Shown here one piece after another: positions 57,196 through 64,000 of a stretch of DNA of 64,000 bases. A model generated the notes under the pieces. The model saw only the letters and a list, made by a program, of their open reading frames with translations. It ran no database searches and was not told the origin of the DNA. Numbering within the stretch: the stretch's first letter is position 1; each line of letters opens with the position of its first letter. Position numbers and translations under genes: made by a program. The stretch comes from Schlesneria sp. Lineage in GTDB: Bacteria; Planctomycetota; Planctomycetia; Planctomycetales; Planctomycetaceae. Location of the stretch: contig JAQGHU010000114.1 of assembly GCA_028291515.1 (NCBI GenBank), positions 62,001-126,000 of the forward strand. Reading direction: 5' to 3'.

Positions 57196-60075
57196 TTACT
57201 CGGGTTGCGTAGGAGCCACCCGCTCCCGCCCAAGACGCGCGGAAATCTTCATGGTGATTGGCTTGACGTCCGCTGTTAGGTCCGGAAGCACCGTATTGTT
57301 CTGCAACCACTGCAATAAAGCTACGATACGCGCGAACCGCTCGATGCGGCGGTAGGGCGGGAACGATGCGTAAGCAGTTTTAAGGTAGTCGGATTCGTCA
57401 TATTCAAGATTGCTGAGGGTCCGCTTTCCAGTTTTTTCCGCCTCCCCGTGTTCGCGCACCAACCTAACAAAAGCTGTGAATCTTGCTTTGTTTTCGCAGA
57501 GCTCAATCAAAGCCCAGGGATCCTGCAACAATCCTTCTTCCTCGATCAACTTGAAATACTCCGCATTCATTTCCTGATCTGTAGGGTTCTTACCATCGGG
57601 AGCATTTCGCGATTTCAGAATGATGTTTCTTCGAAGCACTTGCCGTTTAAAAGCGCTTTCGGTATCGAGTTTCTCAGCCGCGACGAGGTCCCGGTACTGC
57701 TTCCAGACTTCCGCTTCGTCCGCATCGTCAGGCGATTCTCCCGAGACTCGCCGGGTGACATCGTCGGCGTTCAGCCGTTTCGCCACGAGGGCGACTGCTT
57801 TCTGCTTCAATCGGGCGAGTTTTCGCGGCGTCTCACTGTCGAGGTTGGCGTTCTTCCAGAGTGCGTCCAACCGCTCGTTCCGATCGTTCTCAAAGGCCAG
57901 TTGCAGCGAGCCGTTCGACTTCGGATGCCGGGCTTCGTTCGACTCCTTTTGCAGTTCGATCTCCAACGCAAGCTCGGCCCGCCGCAGACGGCACTCTGCC
58001 ATATTATTGATCTTCAAGTTCGAGGCGACTTCATCGAAATCGTCCAGCAACAATTTCTGCAATTCCGAAACTCCCGAGAGTTCTTCCTTGACGCCCCAAA
58101 GCCTGAACCGCATCAGCGGACTTGAAGGGTCGGACTTGGGGCGGATCATCAGCCGCCCTTCGTGCTGCGTAACCGCCGCGTTTTGATCGTACCATTGATA
58201 AGTGTCGTAACGAGGCACTTTCGGATAATCGAGTGACCGGCAGCTTAAGAGCATATCGAGGTGCATCGCATCGCGGCCAATGACGGTTCTTGCAATCGCC
58301 GGATGAATCCCGAATTTCCATTCTTCGTTCAATTCGAAGAAGAAGCGCCGCCCCGTGTAGCCGACTAGGCCCGTGGAGGATTCCCCCACTCCAAACGACT
58401 CCTGCATCTTTTTTGTCGGTCGGATGAAATAATAGGCCGACCACAGCTCCGTCATGGTCACATCATCGTAAACCAGGGTCCCGACTCCGGCTTTGTCTGC
58501 GATATCCACTTCGATCTCGACTCGCTCGTCGTTAGTGCGATAGCGGGCTTCCAAAGGCCTCATCTCACTGGTGACGGCACCGCAGAGAATGACGCCCCCT
58601 TTGATGGGTCTGATCCGTTTCTCGGCTTCTCCCGATTCGGCTCGCGATTTGGCTTCCGGAAGAAGTTCTCGCGAAATAGCTTCCAATGATTTCACATCGC
58701 CTGAACCACTGCCGGGGTTGGGTTCCCCAGCTTGCCGGACAACGGGCTTGCCGCCGTTCTGAGGCCCAAGCGCTTTCGGCCGCTTCGATGGCTCGCTGGG
58801 GCTGCCCGGATCCCACGGCTTGTCACCCGGCGGGAGGAATAGCGGAGGATTCTTTCTCAGGTGTTCGCGAATGTGGTAATCGATCCACTCCAGCGCTTCG
58901 AACGACTCCATATGCTTCTCGAGTTCACGAAAGACCTTCGCCTCCGCGTCGCCACCCGCCGCGCGCTCCTCGAAAATCTGATCTTGCAATAGGTCTTGAG
59001 CGGCTCTCGCCTCGATCAGCCGTGGCGCGATGAACAAGTCGTGCATTCGCCGGATTTCCTGCGGCGTGGACTCGGCGACTCCCGCTGTGGTGATTCGCAC
59101 GTTTTCTCGCACGCCATCGATTCCGGGCGCGAGTCGGCCCGTAATGTGGACGTTTTTCAATCCCACGAGCCGGATCGCGGTCTCCATGTTCCGTGCCCCG
59201 GGATGTTTGAACTTGTTCCGTGGATTCACCGTGAACACTGTGCTCTGCCAATTCAGTTTCAATTTCGGATCCAGTAGGGGCGACAGATCCGTATTGTTCG
59301 AACCATGGTGCGGGACGATGCAGATGAGCGGTGTCCTTGCCTTGCCAAGTGTTTCAACCCTCTGGCGGATCCACTCTCCAACCAGACCGTTCTCCGCGTC
59401 GTCGAAATTGACTGCAATCGATTTGACGCCGCCTTCGCCAATAAGCGAATGCTCGACGATTAGTGCTTGATCGTGCGGTCGACCGCCCGTGATCGTGTAA
59501 GACAGGTTCGCGACTTTCAATTGCTCCGTGCCTGCCAATTCACCGGTGAAAGCGTTTACGATCTTGTCGCCTTTGCGAGCACTTTTATGCTCGACTTTGT
59601 CGTATGCTGGATGGAATTCTTGAAAAGTCTTGAACAATGACTTTTTGGCGTCGGTCGGAAGCACCTCGCCATCAACTTCGGTATCGACGAATGTGATGCG
59701 ATCGAATTGTTCCAGATCCGTGTCGTTCTCATTTTTGTTTTTGACTATCGCCATCAGGCCACCCATGTGGTCGCGGTCCGGATGAGAACAGACAAAGACG
59801 AGGTGTTTAATCGAGTAATCATTCAAAAGGGCTTGGAGAATCGGCTTGTCGTTCAGACGCGCAGTGGTGATACCCGTGGTGGCTTCACCGCCGTCAAGGA
59901 TGTAAGCGGTATCGCTAACAACGTTTTCCTTCGTATTGTTCGGAATCATTACTGTCGCAGTGCCTTTGCCCTGGATGGTGAGGCAGATGACCTCCTGCGC
60001 ATTCGCAGTTTCCGGTGCGAAATACAGCAGCAGGCCCATTACTGCCAGCGTCACCTTTGAAAGCCTTGATGTCAT
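57196..60075 (-). CDS. Secreted multidomain metallo-beta-lactamase-fold protein
   Basis: A 959-residue protein with a signal peptide (residues 1-26, ending ETANAQ). The MBL domain (about 30-330) has a modified metal motif, HPDRDHMGG in place of HxHxDH (the first His is kept, the second replaced by Arg), and a later VPHHGSNNTD. The rest includes a Pro/Gly linker (about 420-480), a middle domain with a gene-specific DDVTMTELWSAYYFIRPTKK region, and a charged helical C terminus. A structural or regulatory role is as likely as hydrolysis. Its promoter region carries three phased repeats. Confidence 0.75.
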   Translation of the reverse strand: MTSRLSKVTLAVMGLLLYFAPETANAQEVICLTIQGKGTATVMIPNNTKENVVSDTAYILDGGEATTGITTARLNDKPILQALLNDYSIKHLVFVCSHPDRDHMGGLMAIVKNKNENDTDLEQFDRITFVDTEVDGEVLPTDAKKSLFKTFQEFHPAYDKVEHKSARKGDKIVNAFTGELAGTEQLKVANLSYTITGGRPHDQALIVEHSLIGEGGVKSIAVNFDDAENGLVGEWIRQRVETLGKARTPLICIVPHHGSNNTDLSPLLDPKLKLNWQSTVFTVNPRNKFKHPGARNMETAIRLVGLKNVHITGRLAPGIDGVRENVRITTAGVAESTPQEIRRMHDLFIAPRLIEARAAQDLLQDQIFEERAAGGDAEAKVFRELEKHMESFEALEWIDYHIREHLRKNPPLFLPPGDKPWDPGSPSEPSKRPKALGPQNGGKPVVRQAGEPNPGSGSGDVKSLEAISRELLPEAKSRAESGEAEKRIRPIKGGVILCGAVTSEMRPLEARYRTNDERVEIEVDIADKAGVGTLVYDDVTMTELWSAYYFIRPTKKMQESFGVGESSTGLVGYTGRRFFFELNEEWKFGIHPAIARTVIGRDAMHLDMLLSCRSLDYPKVPRYDTYQWYDQNAAVTQHEGRLMIRPKSDPSSPLMRFRLWGVKEELSGVSELQKLLLDDFDEVASNLKINNMAECRLRRAELALEIELQKESNEARHPKSNGSLQLAFENDRNERLDALWKNANLDSETPRKLARLKQKAVALVAKRLNADDVTRRVSGESPDDADEAEVWKQYRDLVAAEKLDTESAFKRQVLRRNIILKSRNAPDGKNPTDQEMNAEYFKLIEEEGLLQDPWALIELCENKARFTAFVRLVREHGEAEKTGKRTLSNLEYDESDYLKTAYASFPPYRRIERFARIVALLQWLQNNTVLPDLTADVKPITMKISARLGRERVAPTQPE

Positions 60076-60110
60076 GGTGCGGCTCTTACGACGAGATTTG
60101 GTAGGATTAA

Positions 60111-60162
60111 AGTACTAACAGAAAATAGTAAAGTACTAACATCAATTAGTACAGTACTAACA
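60111..60162. promoter_or_regulatory. Three 21-bp-phased operator-like repeats
   Basis: AGTACTAACA occurs at 60111-60120, 60132-60141 and 60153-60162, exactly 21 bases apart (two helical turns). The last copy is part of a perfect palindrome TTAGTAC-A-GTACTAA (60146-60160); the others keep only the right half with partial left halves. They lie 36-87 bases upstream of the minus-strand start at 60075, so they probably bind a regulator of that gene on one helix face. Confidence 0.7.
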
Positions 60163-60704
60163 GAAACCAGCATAGTCGTTTCTCGCTGCGACCGTGAGAA
60201 AAAGGCAATTGTCCCCCAAACAACAGGCTAAATTGACGTACCCGCGGAGTGGCGCCGAATAAAGTCTGGTATGGAAATCCGAGGTAAGATCAACAACACC
60301 AATTCCACGCCCCAAGGGTGTTGGTGCGAAGGAACTCGGAAAGGCGGAAAGGGAGCAGTTTTGACCTTCCTCATCGTAGACTGAAAACGGTTTCGGAACT
60401 GAAATCCCGGCAACCACTCAATTCCACATGCTGAGGTTGCGAACAAGGCACCCAAAACCTGCTTCGGTCCGACACACCGAATCTGACGCTGGCTTGGATG
60501 TCAATACGATGTGCCACTGCTTCACGTTTCAAGCAATACCACCCAGTAGGTGAATTGAATGAAGAGCGGGGTGCAGCTTCTGGAGGCGAGCCAACATCAT
60601 TACATCACAGGCGATCACTATTGTGAGCCGGAGTGGGGTGGTAGGATCTTCGGCTCTCTTCATCAGCACACTCCGACAGGAGCACCGCCATCCCAACTCT
60701 GAGC
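60163..60704. other. Intergenic divergent region
   Basis: About 540 bases with no convincing gene between the secreted MBL gene and the FAD oxidoreductase gene, which are transcribed away from each other. It contains the 17-mer TCGGTCCGACACACCGA (60464-60480) that also occurs at 41861-41877. Confidence 0.5.
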
Positions 60705-63596
60705 TTGACTGCAGCACATAAGCTCGAAATATCCTTTCAAGGACGTATCACGTCGATACACGAGGCTCAAGCTGAGTTCCTCGGTAAGCCCACTGTCCTC
60801 ATCCCCGAGTCGACCGAAGATGTGGAGCGAGCACTCCGATTGGCGCGAGCCGCCGATCTGCGACTTTTCGTTCGAAGCGGCCACAGCGTCGCGGCCACTG
60901 ATGTAGTCAAATCAGCCAGCTCTCGAAAATCGATGACCGCGATCATGAGCATGGAGGCGTTCCGGAATATTGCAATCGATGGCCAGAGGGTCACCGTTGG
61001 AGCGGCCGCAACGACCGCCGATGTCGCAGATCAGTTGGCCGGCACCGAGCTCTTCTTGCCACTTGGTGATAACCCGACTCAGAGCATTGGGTCAGCGGTG
61101 CTCAGCATGGATGCTTCGCCGTTCCTTCGCAGCGGAGGTGGGGCTGGACCACTCCGCGACGCAGTCGTGAAGGCAGACGTCGTGCCAACCGACGGAACCG
61201 GTGCGGGCAAAACCAGGACGATCCAAGGCAAGGCACTACGAGACCTTCTAGCCGGGGGGCGTCCCGCCGTCATCGCGAATCTCGTCTTCGACACAACGGC
61301 CCTCAAGGTGGATGATTCGACGCGCTGGATGCAGGCTTGGACAATGTCCTATGATCCGAAGGCATTCGCCAAGCTGTGTGATGCGCTATTTGGTCCCCGC
61401 AGTGGTTCGATTCCGGAACGGGTCGATCTCAGTCTCCGCGTGACATCGGCCGCATTTTCAATGAAGCTCGTCATTGTCCGGATCACGGGGCACGGCGACT
61501 CTGACAACGCGGCGGCGGCCACCGTCGTCCAATTGGCCCTTGAGCGGTCCAATTTCCACGTCATTGACTCCACTCGGGAAGATGGTCCCGGTTCGAGCGT
61601 CGCTGCCTGGGTGGCGACGGGTCCGAACGCCGCTGCGGAGGGTGAGGCATTGAGACGGTTCGGCAGCAACAGCGTGCCTCGCCCATTTGCCAGGTTTCGG
61701 AAACCACTTCTCGACGCCCTCAATTTCGCGATCGGAATCAGCCCTCGCACCGGTCGAAAGCGCGCCCCCGGCATTCGAGAATGGGTCGAGCTTCAACTGG
61801 CACCGGATGGGAACGTAGTCGCCCGCGCGGAGATGACCGATGGAGATGCTGAGACAAAAGTCGCTCTGGAAGCGGCGCGGCGCATGGCCGATGCCATCCC
61901 CGCCGACAAGATCTCCCCGACCGCTGCAGTTCCCAGCCGAGCGGTGGTTCGGCGCGCCGAGGCCAGAGCTGTGACGCGCGGGATCGCGGTTTTGCCTGCA
62001 TTCGCGCCGACAGTTGGTTTTAATCTGGCGCCGAGCAACATGGTCGGCAGCGCCGTCATCCCCGGTTTCCGGGGCGACGTCTATCCGGCATCCTCCGGCG
62101 CGCAGTATCAACATCAGATCCGGCAACAGTACGCGTTTTCGTCATACTCGCCGCAAGTCAGAGCGGCCCGCATGAGCCCACAGTACGTCGCATTGCCGTT
62201 GGACGCGGAGGATGTTGCCAAAGCCGTCAAGTACGCTGAGGATCACAGCCTGAAGATCGTCACCAGATCCGGCGGACACCAGTACTGCGGCCTCTCGTCA
62301 GGTGGCAATCAAACCTTGCTTCTGGACATGAAGCTTTTCGCGAACGTCGTCTTTTCTCCCTCAATAGGAACTCCAACCCAGGTCACCGCGGGACCGGGTG
62401 TCTCACTTAAAGACCTCTCCAAAATGCTGCTCGCCAAGAGGGTCGTGATTCCCCACGGCGAGTGCCCGCTCGTCAGGCTCGGTGGTCACGTGCAGACGGG
62501 CGGTATCGGCCACCAACTCCGTAGTCTTGGCGCGACGTTGGACTGGGTCAGTTCTTTCAAGATGGTGACGCGCGACCCGCAGTCTCCCGCAGTCAGCGCG
62601 TATGCGGAGCACAAGTTCAACCGGCCGCTGGCGACCGGGGCTCTGTTGACGGACGAGGTGTTCCGGTCAGTGCTCGGTGGCGGCCCGAGCAGTTGGGGCG
62701 TCTTGACGGAAATCACCTTCGAGTTGGTCTCTGATGGGACATTTCCCACTTCGGAAGGATATTCACGTAATTACCCGTACGACAGGGATGGATTCAGCGC
62801 CGCTATGGATCAACTGCGGCGGTGGGCGGACCGCCAGGCGAGCGGCCAGTTGCTGCAGGGGATTGACCTATTTCTCTCTGTCGTTTCGGGTGACCTTCCC
62901 AGACCTGGCGCGCTGCTCATCGAGACGATGTGCAGGGACGCCAGCGGTGTCGACGAAATCAATAGAGTCGTGGATGCCGTTGACGAAGCGATATCCTTCT
63001 TTACCCCGGCTTACAGTACAATTCATGGGCCTGTGGGCCTTTCCGTCATCGCAGACAAGGGTGTTCGTGAGATCGGCGCGTTCGGCCTGCCGGCAAGTGG
63101 CCACGAGTTCGATTTGCCGTACAAGAAGTCTCTGCACATCACGACGACGACGTTCTCGCAGGCCTTCTGTGACCAATTCGTCGACCTCGTCGATACGGTC
63201 TTCAACCATTCCGGCCTGAAGGTGGTGGTCCAGGCCGTCGTCGGTGGCGGCGAGTTCACTGCCAATGGGCAGAAGAATACAACTCGCATGCAACGGCGAG
63301 ACGGCCTGGTACAACTCGTTTTTGACGTGTTCTACGAGGATGGTTTTGAGGCCGTCGCCGAACATTTCCAGGCACAGATGAAGGGGTTGCTGAACCTGTA
63401 TAGCGGCGGCGCAGACCTGCGCATGTTCTGGGGCACGTTTGAGGATGCGAATACAAATGGAACACAACTCGACATGAGCCAGCAACAAGTCCAGAGCTTC
63501 TACTACGATTCACACAACGAGTATGCGCGACTGAAACAGATCAAAACGTCCATCGACCCCGACGATGTTTTCCATACATCCTTTACGGTGCAATAG
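60705..63596 (+). CDS. Oxidoreductase with two tandem FAD-binding (PCMH) domains
   Basis: A 963-residue flavoprotein. The first PCMH-type domain (about 10-280) has LFVRSGHSVAATD but lacks the full GGH motif and may bind FAD weakly. The second (about 500-700) is complete: TRSGGHQYCGLSSGG with the flavinylation His, and GECPLVRLGGHVQTGG with a Cys suited to a second covalent link. The C-terminal BBE-type segment YYDSHNEYARLKQIKTSIDPDDVF follows. It resembles berberine-bridge-like oxidases of sugars or alcohols. The TTG at 60705 is the nominal start; the AGGAG at 60678 lies too far away for it, so an unusual upstream start is possible. Confidence 0.82.
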   Translation: MTAAHKLEISFQGRITSIHEAQAEFLGKPTVLIPESTEDVERALRLARAADLRLFVRSGHSVAATDVVKSASSRKSMTAIMSMEAFRNIAIDGQRVTVGAAATTADVADQLAGTELFLPLGDNPTQSIGSAVLSMDASPFLRSGGGAGPLRDAVVKADVVPTDGTGAGKTRTIQGKALRDLLAGGRPAVIANLVFDTTALKVDDSTRWMQAWTMSYDPKAFAKLCDALFGPRSGSIPERVDLSLRVTSAAFSMKLVIVRITGHGDSDNAAAATVVQLALERSNFHVIDSTREDGPGSSVAAWVATGPNAAAEGEALRRFGSNSVPRPFARFRKPLLDALNFAIGISPRTGRKRAPGIREWVELQLAPDGNVVARAEMTDGDAETKVALEAARRMADAIPADKISPTAAVPSRAVVRRAEARAVTRGIAVLPAFAPTVGFNLAPSNMVGSAVIPGFRGDVYPASSGAQYQHQIRQQYAFSSYSPQVRAARMSPQYVALPLDAEDVAKAVKYAEDHSLKIVTRSGGHQYCGLSSGGNQTLLLDMKLFANVVFSPSIGTPTQVTAGPGVSLKDLSKMLLAKRVVIPHGECPLVRLGGHVQTGGIGHQLRSLGATLDWVSSFKMVTRDPQSPAVSAYAEHKFNRPLATGALLTDEVFRSVLGGGPSSWGVLTEITFELVSDGTFPTSEGYSRNYPYDRDGFSAAMDQLRRWADRQASGQLLQGIDLFLSVVSGDLPRPGALLIETMCRDASGVDEINRVVDAVDEAISFFTPAYSTIHGPVGLSVIADKGVREIGAFGLPASGHEFDLPYKKSLHITTTTFSQAFCDQFVDLVDTVFNHSGLKVVVQAVVGGGEFTANGQKNTTRMQRRDGLVQLVFDVFYEDGFEAVAEHFQAQMKGLLNLYSGGADLRMFWGTFEDANTNGTQLDMSQQQVQSFYYDSHNEYARLKQIKTSIDPDDVFHTSFTVQ

Positions 63597-64000
63597 CCAG
63601 ACTGATTGGGCCAGCGCATATGACGCGTAAACAACTTCCGCCGGATGAGTGGGCCGCATTTTATGCGCCGATATAGCAAACTAACACCAGATGGCTGCTG
63701 AACCTTGTCGACAGTCACTTCGCTCGAAATGTCGCTTCGAACCAACACGCCGCGCCCGATCTCGAGAAAAACAAGCTGGCATTCGGAATGGCTAAACTCC
63801 TGTCGCCGCGCGATTTCCGCCGCTGTTGTTGATTGCCGGGCTCACAGCTCCTGACCATTCGACAGGTGGCGCATCAGGAAATCAAACACGACAAAAGTTA
63901 CACTATGATTTCCCGCATCGAATCATTTCAGCGCGTTCTTACCGAGCGACCATCTGCATTAACCATATGAGTCTTTTAGGGCATCGGCCTTTCGCTGTCG
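63597..64000. other. Window edge, no gene recognised
   Basis: No convincing gene in the last 400 bases. Short frames on both strands lack family features or ribosome sites. The left end could hold a terminator for the FAD gene, but no clear hairpin with a T-run is seen. Confidence 0.45.

Overview
The window reads as a chromosome segment of a planctomycete (order Planctomycetales or a close relative). The evidence is a formylglycine-type sulfatase, an ECF sigma factor paired with a Ser/Thr kinase carrying TPRs, a very long signal peptidase I, many lineage-restricted hypothetical proteins, and an LPS-export type ABC ATPase that points to a Gram-negative envelope. This is inference from gene content; no rRNA is present.

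Layout. Positions 0.3-24 kb look like ordinary backbone: a Tat-signal protein and an amidase, an N-acetylglucosamine-6-phosphate deacetylase, a three-gene RND efflux operon joined by ATGA overlaps, a sulfatase, a ParA-like ATPase, a DRB0094-type RNA ligase, an oxidoreductase, a HAD phosphatase, a DoxX-like protein, and a lepB-lptB pair. At 24.13 kb lies tRNA-Ser(GGA). Directly beyond it are a tyrosine recombinase and an excisionase-like protein, so an integrated element probably begins here and extends to the right. Its far end was not found.

The most interesting part is 26-38.6 kb, a mostly minus-strand island encoding a compact ubiquitin-like conjugation system. It has a 72-aa beta-grasp modifier ending in Glu-Gly-Ala, a UBC-type E2 with a His-Pro...Leu-Cys active site fused to four near-perfect 15-residue CxxCxxxxCxxC repeats, a JAB/JAMM peptidase with a complete metal motif, and a short ThiF/E1 adenylating enzyme. 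Partner genes are a zinc ribbon, two conserved unknowns, a DUF4230-like membrane protein, and an upstream block of DUF1257, DUF2997 and a Ycf46-like AAA+ ATPase. An intrinsic-terminator-like hairpin separates the modifier gene from the E2-JAB-E1 genes, which suggests the modifier is made in excess. In the middle of the island sits a gene resembling the controller (C) proteins of restriction-modification systems, behind three C-box-like repeats, with no restriction or methylase gene nearby. A C-type feedback switch in a ubiquitin-like island would fit a system whose activity must be delayed after entering a new host. Prokaryotic E1/E2/JAB cassettes are known; the repeat-fused E2, the internal terminator and the C-box control are the parts that look new.

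Right of the island, 39.4-41.5 kb encodes a receiver-glycosyltransferase fusion and 42.4-46.4 kb the ECF sigma-kinase pair. A plus-strand cluster at 46.7-52.2 kb holds two NmrA-like reductases, an SDR, a small YCII-like protein, a nitrilase, a DUF302 protein and a membrane protein preceded by a perfect palindrome. A TIR-domain pseudogene at 52.7 kb is followed by three minus-strand genes (a metallo-beta-lactamase-fold protein, a zinc metallopeptidase, and a large secreted metallo-beta-lactamase-fold protein with 21-bp-phased operator-like repeats upstream). The window ends with a tandem FAD-domain oxidoreductase.
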